DNA of 64,000 bases, from contig CYUH01000015.1 in assembly GCA_001403755.1 (NCBI GenBank), positions 784,589 through 848,588 on the forward strand, in the 5' to 3' direction. Position numbers and translations under genes: made by a program. Every line of letters starts with the position of its first letter. Position 1 is the first letter of the stretch. Of the stretch, positions 25,441 through 34,231 are shown piece by piece. The DNA is from Chryseobacterium senegalense (GTDB taxonomy: Bacteria; Bacteroidota; Bacteroidia; Flavobacteriales; Weeksellaceae). The notes beneath the pieces were generated by a model that searched no databases, was not told the DNA's origin, and saw only the letters and a program-made list of their open reading frames with translations.

Positions 25441-25629
25441 ATGGATCTTAAATTAGTAGGAGCAGGTTTAGTAGTAATCGGAGCAGGTCTTGGTATCGGT
25501 AAAATCGGTGCTGCGGCTCTAGAAGGTATGGCTAGACAACCAGAACAAGCTGGTAAACTTCAAACTGCAATGCTTATTGCTGCTGCACTTGTTGAAGGTC
25601 TTGCATTTGCTGCGCTTTTCGCAGTTTAA
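25441..25629 (+). CDS. atpE: F0F1 ATP synthase subunit c
   Basis: 62-residue two-helix proteolipid of the rotor ring. It has a glycine-rich first helix, the polar loop RQP (32-34) and the ion-carrying carboxylate E52 in LVEGLAF in the second helix. The residues around E52 lack the E-S pair of sodium-binding c subunits, which points to proton coupling. Very short, without extra N-terminal residues. A terminator-like hairpin lies directly downstream. Confidence 0.96.
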   Translation: MDLKLVGAGLVVIGAGLGIGKIGAAALEGMARQPEQAGKLQTAMLIAAALVEGLAFAALFAV

Positions 25630-25654
25630 TCAAGCTTTTCAGCCACCCAAAAAT

Positions 25655-25692
25655 CATCTGCCGGGAACGGTTGGTTACGGCAGATGTTTTTT
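25655..25692 (+). terminator. Terminator-like hairpin inside the atp operon, between atpE and atpF
   Basis: Perfect 9-bp G+C-rich stem CATCTGCCG / CGGCAGATG (25655-25663, 25678-25686), 14-base loop, then six T. It has the shape of an intrinsic terminator, but atpFHAG follow in the same direction 45 bases later, so it probably acts as a partial terminator or 3' mRNA stabiliser. Confidence 0.72.
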
Positions 25693-25736
25693 CAAAAAAA
25701 AATTAAAAACAATTACAATATATATCATAACTCATT

Positions 25737-26234
25737 ATGGGATTATTAGAAAATTTTTCATCAGGTTTATTCATCATACAATCGGTGGTTTTTATCATTC
25801 TATTGTTGGTACTAAGAAAATTCGCATGGAAACCAATTATGGATGCTGTGAATGAAAGAGAAGTCACCATCGTTGATTCTCTTAATCAAGCTAAATTGGC
25901 AAGACAGGAAGTGCAGAATTTGAAAGCTGAAAACGAAAACATTATCCGTGAGGCTAAAATTGAGCGCGACAATATCTTGAAAGAAGCAAGAGAAATCAAG
26001 GAAAGAATTGTAGGTGATGCCAAGAATGTTGCGCAAACCGAAGCTGATAAAATTATCGAGCAGGCAAGACAATCGATCCAAGCAGAGAAAACTGCAGCAA
26101 TGGCAGATATCAAAAACCAAATCGGTGCGCTTTCCGTAACCATCGCTGAGTCTATCTTGAAGCAAAAATTAGATAACGACGGTGCTCAAAACGCTTTGGT
26201 AGAAAACATTCTTAACAAATCTAATTTGAACTAA
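25737..26234 (+). CDS. atpF: F0F1 ATP synthase subunit b
   Basis: 165-residue peripheral-stalk subunit: one N-terminal membrane helix (about 10-30, LFIIQSVVFIILLLVL) followed by a long charged alpha-helical domain rich in K, E, A and Q that dimerises and reaches to F1. Full length for the family. It follows the hairpin after atpE and ends one base before atpH starts. Confidence 0.95.
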   Translation: MGLLENFSSGLFIIQSVVFIILLLVLRKFAWKPIMDAVNEREVTIVDSLNQAKLARQEVQNLKAENENIIREAKIERDNILKEAREIKERIVGDAKNVAQTEADKIIEQARQSIQAEKTAAMADIKNQIGALSVTIAESILKQKLDNDGAQNALVENILNKSNLN

Positions 26235-26235
26235 A

Positions 26236-26775
26236 ATGCTTACAAGTAAAGTAGCAAAAAGATACGCACAAGGATTGCTTAATTTTACCCAGGAAACAGC
26301 GCAAACTGATGCTGTTTTCGGGGAGATGGGCGATATTGTGAAAACCATTGAAAAATCAAAAGAACTACAGAATTTTTTTGATTCTCCGATTATTGATAGT
26401 AAGAAAAAAGCAAGTATAGCTTTAGAAGTTTTCAAGAACTTTTCTCCTGTTACCAAAAGTTTTCTTCAGTTGATCATTAAACAAGGTCGTGAAAGTCAAT
26501 TGCAAAACATCGCTCAGGAATTCATCAACAAAGTGGAAGATATGAAAGGTGTTCAGCGAATTACGATAACTTCCGCCGCACAATTGTCTGAAGAAAACAT
26601 TAGCAACATCTTGAAGTCGTCAGAGTTGGTAAATCATAACCAAACTTTTGATGTAAAATCGATCATCAACCCTAATCTTTTAGGAGGATATATCTTGAGA
26701 GTTGGTGATCAGCAAGTAGATCAATCGGTGAAATCGAAACTAAGTAAGTTAAAAAAAGAATTTCAATTAAATTAA
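26236..26775 (+). CDS. atpH: F0F1 ATP synthase subunit delta
   Basis: 179-residue OSCP/delta subunit linking the b stalk to the top of F1. Signature features are the KRYAQGLLNFTQE start and the C-terminal segment LLGGYILRVGDQQVDQSVKSKL. It starts 2 bases after the atpF stop codon and precedes atpA by 17 bases, typical operon order. Confidence 0.95.
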   Translation: MLTSKVAKRYAQGLLNFTQETAQTDAVFGEMGDIVKTIEKSKELQNFFDSPIIDSKKKASIALEVFKNFSPVTKSFLQLIIKQGRESQLQNIAQEFINKVEDMKGVQRITITSAAQLSEENISNILKSSELVNHNQTFDVKSIINPNLLGGYILRVGDQQVDQSVKSKLSKLKKEFQLN

Positions 26776-26792
26776 GATAAAACAACCATAAA

Positions 26793-28370
26793 ATGGCAGA
26801 AATAAATCCGGCAGAAGTATCTGCAATTCTTAAACAGCAGCTAGCAAACTTCGATACACAATCGAATGGGGAAGAAGTAGGAACTGTATTGTCCATAGGT
26901 GATGGTATCGCTTTGGTATACGGTTTAGAAAATGTTCAGTACGGTGAATTGGTGAAGTTTGAAAGCGGTATTGAAGGTATCGTATTGAACCTTGCTGAAG
27001 ACAACGTAGGTGTTGCACTTCTTGGTGAATCCAAATTGGTAAAAGAAGGTGATACCGTAAATAGAACCAAAAGAATTTCTTCAATCAAAGTTGGTGAAGG
27101 GATGTTGGGTAGAGTAGTTGATACCCTCGGAAATCCTATCGATGGAAAAGGACCTATCGCTGGTGAATTATTCGAAATGCCATTGGAAAGAAAGGCTCCG
27201 GGAGTAATTTTCCGTCAGCCGGTTACTGAACCACTTCAAACTGGTATCGTAGCAATTGATTCCATGATTCCTGTAGGAAGAGGGCAAAGAGAGTTGATCA
27301 TCGGTGACCGTCAAACAGGTAAAACTACGGTGGCAATTGATACAATTCTTAACCAAAAAGAATTTTATGATGCAGGACAGCCAGTATATTGTATTTATGT
27401 TGCAGTAGGACAAAAAGCTTCTACCGTAGCACAAATCGTAAAAACTTTAGAAGATAAAGGAGCATCAGCGTATACCGTAGTGGTAGCAGCAAACGCTTCC
27501 GACCCAACTCCAATGCAAGTTTACGCGCCAATGGCAGGAGCTTCAATTGGTGAATATTTCCGTGATACCGGTAGACCAGCTTTGATCATTTATGATGATT
27601 TATCTAAACAGGCAGTTGCTTATCGTGAGCTTTCTCTATTGTTGAGAAGACCACCGGGCCGTGAAGCTTATCCAGGGGACGTTTTCTACCTTCACTCCAG
27701 ATTATTGGAAAGATCTGCAAAAGTAATCGCTGACGATACTATTGCTGCTCAAATGAATGATTTACCTGAATCTTTGAAACCAATCGTAAAAGGTGGAGGA
27801 TCATTAACTGCACTTCCAATCATTGAAACACAAGCGGGTGACGTTTCTGCATATATCCCAACCAACGTAATTTCAATTACTGATGGACAGATTTTCTTGG
27901 AGTCAGATTTATTCAACTCAGGGGTTCGTCCGGCGATCAACGTAGGTATTTCTGTATCACGCGTTGGAGGTAACGCTCAGATTAAATCAATGAAGAAGGT
28001 TTCAGGTACTTTGAAATTGGATCAAGCTCAGTACAAAGAATTGGAAGCTTTTGCTAAATTCGGTTCCGATCTTGATGCTTCAACTTTAGGGGTAATTTCT
28101 AAAGGTGAAAGAAACGTAGAAATCTTGAAACAACCGGTAAACTCTCCACTTCCAGTAGATTCTCAAGTAGCAATGATCTACGCAGGTACTGAAAATTTAT
28201 TGAGAAATATACCGATTGCTAAAGTTAAAGAATTCCAAAAAGAATATGTAGAATTCTTGAGATCTAAACATCCTGATACCATGGCTGCGATTAAAGCTGG
28301 AAAAATTGATGACAGCATCACAGGAGTTTTGAAGCAAGCTGCTACAGAATTGGCTTCTAAATACAACTAA
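26793..28370 (+). CDS. atpA: F0F1 ATP synthase subunit alpha
   Basis: 525-residue non-catalytic hexamer subunit. It contains the Walker A GDRQTGKT at 171-178, the alpha/beta signature region ([14 protein letters not shown]) and the normal N-terminal beta-barrel and C-terminal helical domains. Full length. Followed by an AT-rich hairpin and atpG; the catalytic beta subunit and epsilon are not in this cluster. Confidence 0.97.
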   Translation: MAEINPAEVSAILKQQLANFDTQSNGEEVGTVLSIGDGIALVYGLENVQYGELVKFESGIEGIVLNLAEDNVGVALLGESKLVKEGDTVNRTKRISSIKVGEGMLGRVVDTLGNPIDGKGPIAGELFEMPLERKAPGVIFRQPVTEPLQTGIVAIDSMIPVGRGQRELIIGDRQTGKTTVAIDTILNQKEFYDAGQPVYCIYVAVGQKASTVAQIVKTLEDKGASAYTVVVAANASDPTPMQVYAPMAGASIGEYFRDTGRPALIIYDDLSKQAVAYRELSLLLRRPPGREAYPGDVFYLHSRLLERSAKVIADDTIAAQMNDLPESLKPIVKGGGSLTALPIIETQAGDVSAYIPTNVISITDGQIFLESDLFNSGVRPAINVGISVSRVGGNAQIKSMKKVSGTLKLDQAQYKELEAFAKFGSDLDASTLGVISKGERNVEILKQPVNSPLPVDSQVAMIYAGTENLLRNIPIAKVKEFQKEYVEFLRSKHPDTMAAIKAGKIDDSITGVLKQAATELASKYN

Positions 28371-28382
28371 AATTAATTCAAT

Positions 28383-28418
28383 ATTCAATATTCAGAATGT
28401 ATTTTCTGAATATTGAAT
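28383..28418. repeat. Perfect 15-bp AT-rich inverted repeat between atpA and atpG
   Basis: ATTCAATATTCAGAA (28383-28397) pairs perfectly with TTCTGAATATTGAAT (28404-28418) around a TGTATT loop. The left arm is preceded by a further copy of TTCAATA. It occupies most of the 69-base intergenic gap. Not G+C rich, so less like a terminator than an mRNA-processing or stability element. Confidence 0.8.
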
Positions 28419-28439
28419 TTTAAATTTTCAACCCATAGA

Positions 28440-29297
28440 ATGGCAAACTTAAAGGAAATACGAGGAAGAATTACTTCAATCTCTTCGACAATGCAAATTA
28501 CCAGTGCAATGAAAATGGTTTCGGCTGCGAAACTAAAAAAAGCAACGGATGCTATTGTCATGCTGAGACCTTACTCAGAAAAATTGCAGGAAATTATTGA
28601 AAATGTAAGTTCCACAACCGATCTCGAAGGGGTTTCTACTTTCACAGCTGAAAGAGAAGTGAAAAAAGTTCTTTATATTGTAGTTACTTCAAACAAAGGG
28701 CTTGCCGGAGCTTTCAACTCTTCGGTGATCAAAGAGCTTAATCAAGTGATTGGAAACACCCAACACGAAGTAGAAATTCTTTCTGTTGGAAAAAAAGTGT
28801 TTGATGCTGTAAAAAGAAACAGAACAATCTACGATAATCAAAGTGCGATTTTCGACGGAATGAGCTTTCAGGTAGTTTCCAATTTTATGGAAAACGTCAT
28901 GAAAGATTATAAAGAAGAAAAATTCGATAAAGTTTTTGTGATTTATAATAAATTCATCAACGCTGCCACTCAGGAGGTTCATACCGAGCAGGTTTTGCCA
29001 ATTGCAATGGCTGCGAAGGACGAAACTGCAAATACCGATTATATTTTCGAACCAAATGCGGCCGAAATCCTTAATGTTTTGATTCCGAAATCCATCAAAA
29101 CTCAGGTTTACAAAGCGATTCTAGACTCTATCGCTTCTGAACACGGAGCCAGAATGACCGCTATGCACAAAGCAACCGACAACGCACAAGCATTGAAAAA
29201 TGATCTGGTAATCTTCTACAACAAAGCGCGACAAGCAGCAATTACCAACGAAATCTTGGAAATCGTATCCGGAGCGGAAGCCTTGAAGAATTCCTAA
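28440..29297 (+). CDS. atpG: F0F1 ATP synthase subunit gamma
   Basis: 285-residue central rotor shaft. The family start ANLKEIRGRI and the terminal helix (RQAAITNEILEIVSGAEAL) are present. ATG 28440 is chosen because it gives the canonical N-terminus; an in-frame ATG 27 bases upstream (28413) lies in the inverted repeat and adds non-conserved residues. Last gene of the atpBEFHAG cluster, closed by a terminator. Confidence 0.96.
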   Translation: MANLKEIRGRITSISSTMQITSAMKMVSAAKLKKATDAIVMLRPYSEKLQEIIENVSSTTDLEGVSTFTAEREVKKVLYIVVTSNKGLAGAFNSSVIKELNQVIGNTQHEVEILSVGKKVFDAVKRNRTIYDNQSAIFDGMSFQVVSNFMENVMKDYKEEKFDKVFVIYNKFINAATQEVHTEQVLPIAMAAKDETANTDYIFEPNAAEILNVLIPKSIKTQVYKAILDSIASEHGARMTAMHKATDNAQALKNDLVIFYNKARQAAITNEILEIVSGAEALKNS

Positions 29298-29325
29298 GAA
29301 AAATTCTTTTTTAGTATTATAAATG

Positions 29326-29355
29326 AAGCATCGAAATATTCGGTGCTTTTTTTTA
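29326..29355 (+). terminator. Intrinsic terminator at the end of the atp operon
   Basis: Stem AAGCATCGAA / TTCGGTGCTT (29326-29335, 29339-29348; one wobble) followed by a T run. Confidence 0.88.
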
Positions 29356-29403
29356 TATATATTAGTCAACGATTTTCGGATTACTTAATTATTTAATTTT
29401 GTA

Positions 29404-29411
29404 TATCTTTG
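29404..29411 (+). promoter_or_regulatory. -7 promoter box of the CNNM gene
   Basis: TATCTTTG 25 bases before the start codon of the hemolysin-family gene. Confidence 0.5.
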
Positions 29412-29436
29412 CATCAAATATTTTTTAAAAATTTAA

Positions 29437-30795
29437 ATGGACTCAGACGTCGTCAAGCTTTTCTTAGCATTATTCTTAGTATTACTCAATGGTTTTTTCG
29501 TAGCCGCAGAATTCTCTATCGTTAAAGTTCGTTATTCCCAAATTCAGCTCAAAGCCGCCGAAGGCAATTCTATGGCAAAACAGGCAGAACACATCATCAA
29601 ACATCTTGATGAATACCTTTCTGCCACTCAGCTCGGAATTACACTTGCTTCATTGGCATTAGGTTGGGTCGGTGAAAGTGCGATGCACCATATCATCGAG
29701 AAGATTTTCCATTATTTTAATTTTGAGATTGCACAAGTATCGATTACGACCATTTCTTTGGTTTTAAGTTTCCTTTTGATTACTGTGATGCATATTGTTT
29801 TCGGGGAATTAATTCCGAAATCCATTGCAATTCGTAAGTCCGAATCCACAACGATGGCAATCGCTATGCCTTTGCGCGCTTTCTATACGATATTCAAACC
29901 TTTTATTTGGTCCATGAATCAAATGTCAAACGGCGTTTTGCGATTGATGAAAATTCATCCCGCGTCGGAACATGAGATTCACTCCACTGAAGAGTTACAA
30001 CTTTTGGTAAAGCAATCCGCAGATTCTGGTGAAATTGAAGAAGAAAACTATGAAATCATCAAAAATGCTTTCGATTTTACAGATCACTCTGCGAAGCAGA
30101 TTATGGTTCCACGACAGAATATTTCTTCCATTGATATCGAAGAACCTGTAGAAGAAATTATCACGAAGATCATGGATGGAGGGTATTCCCGTCTTCCCGT
30201 TTACAAAAATTCAATCGATAATATTATCGGAATTTTTTATGCAAAGGAAATTATCCGTGAATATGTGAAAAGAAAAGGTCAAATTACGCACGAAGATTTG
30301 GAAAAACTCATGCGCGAACCTTTCTTTGTTGTAGGCAGTAAGAAAATATCTGATCTATTGAAAGTTTTCCAGCAGAAAAAGCAACACTTAGCAGTAGTAA
30401 TTGATGAATTCGGCGGAACTGAAGGAATCATCACTTTGGAGGATATTCTGGAGGAATTGGTTGGCGAAATTCAAGATGAAGAAGATGATGAAGAGAAAAT
30501 CGTAGACAAGGTTGGAGAAAATGTTTATTGGGTCCAGGCAACTCAGCCATTAGACGAAATTAATGAGCATTTACCGAAATTATTCCCGCTTTCCGAAGAT
30601 GGCGAATACAACACCTTGGCCGGATATATTCTGCATGAATTGCAAGATATTCCTGAAGAAAACCAGGAGTTCAACATAAATGATTATCATGTGAAAATCC
30701 TGAAAATGCAGAATAAGAGTGTCGACTTGGTTGAATTGGTTTACGAAGAACCGAGCATTGTCGATGTTTTGACCGAAGAAATCAGTGAAATTTAA
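29437..30795 (+). CDS. CNNM/CorC-family membrane protein (hemolysin family)
   Basis: 452 residues: an N-terminal CNNM (DUF21) membrane domain of four helices (1-~190, with GELIPKSIAIRKSE), a CBS pair (about 205-335; MVPRQNISSID and a second repeat with VIDEFGGTEGIITLEDI) and a C-terminal CorC_HlyC domain (about 350-435). Such proteins are thought to move or sense Mg2+ or other divalent cations; the 'hemolysin' label is historical. The gliding protein GldE has the same architecture, but no gldD is adjacent, so I do not name it GldE. clpS follows 18 bases after its stop codon. Confidence 0.9.
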   Translation: MDSDVVKLFLALFLVLLNGFFVAAEFSIVKVRYSQIQLKAAEGNSMAKQAEHIIKHLDEYLSATQLGITLASLALGWVGESAMHHIIEKIFHYFNFEIAQVSITTISLVLSFLLITVMHIVFGELIPKSIAIRKSESTTMAIAMPLRAFYTIFKPFIWSMNQMSNGVLRLMKIHPASEHEIHSTEELQLLVKQSADSGEIEEENYEIIKNAFDFTDHSAKQIMVPRQNISSIDIEEPVEEIITKIMDGGYSRLPVYKNSIDNIIGIFYAKEIIREYVKRKGQITHEDLEKLMREPFFVVGSKKISDLLKVFQQKKQHLAVVIDEFGGTEGIITLEDILEELVGEIQDEEDDEEKIVDKVGENVYWVQATQPLDEINEHLPKLFPLSEDGEYNTLAGYILHELQDIPEENQEFNINDYHVKILKMQNKSVDLVELVYEEPSIVDVLTEEISEI

Positions 30796-30813
30796 TTTAA
30801 TATTTAATCTTTG

Positions 30814-31131
30814 ATGATTTTTTTTAATAGTGTTCCTGCCTTTGTAAAGGATTACGAAAAACCACAGCGTGAATACGAAGAAGATGTCGCGCTGATGGAA
30901 GATGAAGACGAAGTTTACAAATTGGTGCTTTGGAATGATGATGTCAACACTTTTGATTATGTAATTGAATGCCTGATAGAAATTTGCGGACACACCTTGG
31001 AACAAGCCGAACAATGCACCATGTTGGTTCATTACAAAGGGAAATGTACCGTGAAAACAGGAAGCTTGGAACTCCTGAAGCCAATGCATGAAAAATTAAT
31101 TTCCCGAAGTTTAACTTCAGAAATCGTATAA
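30814..31131 (+). CDS. clpS: ATP-dependent Clp protease adaptor ClpS
   Basis: 105 residues. An acidic, variable N-terminal tail (about 1-30) is followed by the ClpS core with the conserved LWNDDVNTFDYV block and the late Y-K-G-K-C segment. ClpS delivers N-end-rule substrates to ClpA or ClpC. ATG 30814 is preferred over the TTG just before it. It sits 18 bases downstream of the CNNM gene and is followed by a terminator, so the two may be one transcript. Confidence 0.9.
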   Translation: MIFFNSVPAFVKDYEKPQREYEEDVALMEDEDEVYKLVLWNDDVNTFDYVIECLIEICGHTLEQAEQCTMLVHYKGKCTVKTGSLELLKPMHEKLISRSLTSEIV

Positions 31132-31133
31132 CC

Positions 31134-31160
31134 AAAGTTTCGTTTTCGAAACTTTTCTTT
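31134..31160 (+). terminator. Intrinsic terminator after clpS
   Basis: Perfect 9-bp stem AAAGTTTCG / CGAAACTTT (31134-31142, 31147-31155) with a TTTT loop and T-rich tail. Confidence 0.88.
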
Positions 31161-31171
31161 TATAACAAAAT

Positions 31172-31828
31172 ATGAGTTCAGTACTTTTAATCGTAATTGC
31201 CGTAACTGCTATCATCAGTTTTATTGCTTTCAATAATCAAAATATTTTCGAGAAATATAAATTTAACGTCGGTGCAATTCTGAGAAACAAAGAATACATA
31301 AGGTTGCTTTCCGCCGGTTTTTTGCATGGCGATTTGATGCATTTGTTGTTCAATATGATGACCTTGTATTTCTTCGGACCTATCGTTAATCAGGCCTTCG
31401 GAGATTTTGGTTTTTTGATGATTTATTTCGGATCGATCTTTCTTGGAAACTTATTTTCCTTGTATTTGTACAAAAATCAATCTTGGTATTCGGCAATTGG
31501 TGCGAGTGGCGGAGTTTCCGGGATTTTGTTTGCATCTATCGCGATGATTCCGGATTTGGGAATCTATTTTTTCTTCATTCCAATACCGATTCCGGGTTAT
31601 ATTTTTGGATTTCTTTACTTCGCTTATTCTGTTTACAGCATGCTAAATCCCCGCCAACAAGATAATATCGGACATGCGGCGCATTTGGGAGGTGCGTTTT
31701 TTGGTTTGATTTATGCAGTGGCCCAGCAACCCGAACGAGCGATAGAAAACGCACTATTCCTTGGAATTATGTCGATTCCGCTAATTTATATGGCTTACCA
31801 GGTTTTCGTGAAAAAGAGAATAGGATAA
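31172..31828 (+). CDS. Rhomboid family intramembrane serine protease
   Basis: 218 residues with six membrane helices. The catalytic serine is in GASGG (S112) and the catalytic histidine in HAAHLGG (H171, with H168 nearby); the family HxxxN-type helix HGDLMHLLFNM is in helix 2. It cleaves membrane proteins within the bilayer; substrates are unknown. Its start is only 12 bases after the clpS terminator hairpin. The stop codon is one base from the convergent prmC stop. Confidence 0.92.
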   Translation: MSSVLLIVIAVTAIISFIAFNNQNIFEKYKFNVGAILRNKEYIRLLSAGFLHGDLMHLLFNMMTLYFFGPIVNQAFGDFGFLMIYFGSIFLGNLFSLYLYKNQSWYSAIGASGGVSGILFASIAMIPDLGIYFFFIPIPIPGYIFGFLYFAYSVYSMLNPRQQDNIGHAAHLGGAFFGLIYAVAQQPERAIENALFLGIMSIPLIYMAYQVFVKKRIG

Positions 31829-31829
31829 T

Positions 31830-32678
31830 TTATTTCTTTCCCCAAATAAAGCGATCATTTCCCGATAAATCTTCCAATAAATGAACATCCGCTAAAATTT
31901 CCTGATAAAGTTCTAGTGTTTCAATTCCTAATTTTTGGTTAATTTCAAGGAAAATCATTCCGTTTTCTGAAAGATATTGTTTACAATCTTCCGCAATTTT
32001 TTCATAGAAAATCAACGCGTTTGACGAAGGAGAGAAAAGTGCCATTTTGGGTTCAAAATCTTTTACAGAATCTGCAATTTCGTGTTCTTCGTCGATTCCG
32101 ATGTATGGCGGATTCGAGATGATAATGTCGTATTTTTGGTTTAAATTTTCTTTTAAATAATCTTGATGAATAAACTCTATTTCAACTTCATGAAGATCGG
32201 CGTTTTTCTCAGCCACTTTTAAAGCTTTTTCCGAATAATCCATCGCGGAAATTTTTGCATCCGGGAATTTCTTTTTCAAAACAATCGGAATTATTCCGCT
32301 TCCGGTTCCGATGTCCAGGATTTTTAAGGTTTGATTTGGGAAGTTATTTTTTATTTTTTCGATTGCTAATTCCAGCAGTTCTTCTGTTTCAGGTCGGGGA
32401 ATCAGAACATGTTCATCCACAAAAAATTTTAGCCCGTAAAATTCAGTTTCTCCTAAAATTTGCTGATAAGGTTTTCCCGCTTTTAGTTCCGAAATTACTT
32501 TTTCCAATTCTTCGATATGACTTTGCAAAAGTGGCTGGTTTTCAAAACCTCTTTGTAGAAATTTGTCGAAACCTACCAGTTTGTTGACAAATATGGAATA
32601 AAGGGCCGCGCTTTCGGATTCCGTGTACAATTTCGAAAGTTCTTTTTTAAAGTATATTTTAAATTCTGAAATGGTCAT
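31830..32678 (-). CDS. prmC: Release factor glutamine methyltransferase PrmC
   Basis: 282-residue SAM-dependent methyltransferase that modifies the GGQ glutamine of RF1 and RF2. Motif I GTGSG is at 124-128 and the active-site NPPYI at 189-193; the helical N-terminal domain and IPRPETEEL block are typical. Full length. Usually next to prfA, but here it stands alone, tail to tail with the rhomboid gene with one base between stop codons. Confidence 0.95.
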   Translation of the reverse strand: MTISEFKIYFKKELSKLYTESESAALYSIFVNKLVGFDKFLQRGFENQPLLQSHIEELEKVISELKAGKPYQQILGETEFYGLKFFVDEHVLIPRPETEELLELAIEKIKNNFPNQTLKILDIGTGSGIIPIVLKKKFPDAKISAMDYSEKALKVAEKNADLHEVEIEFIHQDYLKENLNQKYDIIISNPPYIGIDEEHEIADSVKDFEPKMALFSPSSNALIFYEKIAEDCKQYLSENGMIFLEINQKLGIETLELYQEILADVHLLEDLSGNDRFIWGKK

Positions 32679-32814
32679 TTTCTTACTATTTTTCTTTCTT
32701 TAATTTTAAAATTTAAATATAATTCCTTTTTCCGAAGAAGTCTGCAATATAGGTTCAAACATTTATTAAATAAGGAAAAAACAAAAATTTAATATTTTTT
32801 GAAAATAAAATTAC

Positions 32815-32822
32815 TATTTTTG
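32815..32822 (+). promoter_or_regulatory. -7 promoter box of the NlpC/P60 lipoprotein gene
   Basis: TATTTTTG 20 bases before the start codon; no -33 TTG at the proper distance. Confidence 0.48.
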
Positions 32823-32842
32823 AGAAATCGCTATTTTAAAAT

Positions 32843-33379
32843 ATGAAAAACTTATTTTTCTATGTCTTTGCCATGACGGTTTTGGTTTCTTGTGGATCTT
32901 CAAAACCGGTTGTAAAGAGGTCAGTTCCAACCAAATCGGTGGCGAAAGCTCCGGGTTTGAAAACTTTATCTTCTCACTATTCCGGAAACGTCAATGGACA
33001 AATTAAAGAAATTTTAAAAGATGCTGAAAAATATTTAGGCGCACCCTACAAATACGCAGGAAATACTTCGGCTGGCTTTGATTGCTCCGGTCTCGTTTCC
33101 AAAGTTTTTGATGAAAATAAGATGAAACTTCCACGAAGATCAGAGGATCAATCTAAAGAAGGTAGAGAAATCAGCATTAAAGAGGCAAAACCAGGTGATT
33201 TGGTATTTTTTGCAACTTCCGGTGGAAGTAGGGTTTCTCATGTTGGGATTATTCACGATATCGGAAATAATGGAGAAGTTACTTTTATTCATTCTTCAAC
33301 ATCCAAAGGAGTTATTATTTCTTCTCTCAATGAAAGTTATTGGAATAAATCCTACCTATTCGCAAGAAGAGTTTTGTAA
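32843..33379 (+). CDS. NlpC/P60 (C40) peptidase lipoprotein
   Basis: 178 residues. A lipoprotein signal ends in LVSC with lipidated C17, then a linker and the NlpC/P60 domain with catalytic C81 in FDCSGLV, H133 in SHVGI and a third polar residue H150 in FIHSS. Such enzymes cut D-Glu-diaminopimelate peptide bonds in peptidoglycan at the outer-membrane/periplasm side. The next gene, dapD, makes a precursor of the same diaminopimelate. Confidence 0.92.
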   Translation: MKNLFFYVFAMTVLVSCGSSKPVVKRSVPTKSVAKAPGLKTLSSHYSGNVNGQIKEILKDAEKYLGAPYKYAGNTSAGFDCSGLVSKVFDENKMKLPRRSEDQSKEGREISIKEAKPGDLVFFATSGGSRVSHVGIIHDIGNNGEVTFIHSSTSKGVIISSLNESYWNKSYLFARRVL

Positions 33380-33416
33380 ATTTGCGAAAATTATCATTCT
33401 TAAAAAAAGTTAAATA

Positions 33417-34226
33417 ATGTTACAACAAACCATTGAAAATATCTGGGAAAACCGGGAATTATTGCAAAATGAAAACAGCCAAAAAGCCATTCGTGAAGTA
33501 ATCCGACAATTAGATCTAGGCGAATTGCGTGTTGCGGAGCCTACCGAAAATGGCTGGAAGGTGAATGAATGGGTGAAAAAAGCTGTCGTGATGTATTTCC
33601 CAATTCAGAAAATGGAAACTATTGAGGTTGGTCCTTTCGAATTTCACGATAAAATGCCATTGAAAAGAAACTATGCCGAAAAAGGAGTTCGTGTAGTTCC
33701 TCACGCTGTTGCTAGAGAAGGTGCTTACATTGCTTCTGGAGTTATTTTGATGCCATCCTATGTGAACATCGGCGCCTATGTAGATTCCGGAACCATGGTT
33801 GATACCTGGGCGACTGTCGGAAGTTGTGCGCAAATCGGAAAAAACGTTCACTTAAGCGGTGGAGTAGGAATTGGCGGAGTTTTGGAGCCACTTCAGGCGG
33901 CCCCCGTAATTATCGAAGATGATGTTTTTGTGGGTTCAAGATGTATCGTAGTTGAAGGTGTTCACGTAGAAAAAGAAGCAGTGTTGGGCGCAAATGTTGT
34001 TCTTACCGCCTCTACAAAAATCATCGATGTAACCGGGTCCGAACCTGTAGAAATTAAAGGAAGAGTTCCTGCCCGCTCTGTGGTGATTCCTGGAAGTTAT
34101 ACGAAACAGTTTCCGGCGGGTGAATTTCAGGTTCCGTGTGCCTTGATTATCGGACAAAGAAAAGAATCTACAGATAAAAAAACCTCTCTGAATGATGCTT
34201 TAAGAGAAAATAATGTTGCAGTTTAA
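33417..34226 (+). CDS. dapD: 2,3,4,5-tetrahydropyridine-2,6-dicarboxylate N-succinyltransferase
   Basis: 269-residue left-handed beta-helix (hexapeptide) enzyme of the succinylase branch of lysine and diaminopimelate synthesis. It shows the conserved NIGAYVDSGTMVDTWATVGSC block and the C-terminal IPGSYTKQFPAGEF. Full length. It lies 37 bases after the C40 lipoprotein gene and only 5 bases before a glycosyltransferase gene, so it heads or joins an envelope-related transcript. Confidence 0.97.
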   Translation: MLQQTIENIWENRELLQNENSQKAIREVIRQLDLGELRVAEPTENGWKVNEWVKKAVVMYFPIQKMETIEVGPFEFHDKMPLKRNYAEKGVRVVPHAVAREGAYIASGVILMPSYVNIGAYVDSGTMVDTWATVGSCAQIGKNVHLSGGVGIGGVLEPLQAAPVIIEDDVFVGSRCIVVEGVHVEKEAVLGANVVLTASTKIIDVTGSEPVEIKGRVPARSVVIPGSYTKQFPAGEFQVPCALIIGQRKESTDKKTSLNDALRENNVAV

Positions 34227-34231
34227 ACACT

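Noticed and set aside
28413..28439. Upstream ATG as the atpG start
   Set aside because: It falls within the inverted repeat and adds residues not found in the gamma family; ATG 28440 gives the canonical start.
29437..30795. Calling this gene gldE
   Set aside because: GldE shares the CNNM-CBS-CorC architecture, but gldD is not adjacent and general CNNM transporters look the same.
32843..34226. Treating the NlpC/P60 lipoprotein and dapD as a defence or toxin module
   Set aside because: Both are ordinary cell-wall genes with intact motifs, and nothing toxin- or immunity-like is adjacent.
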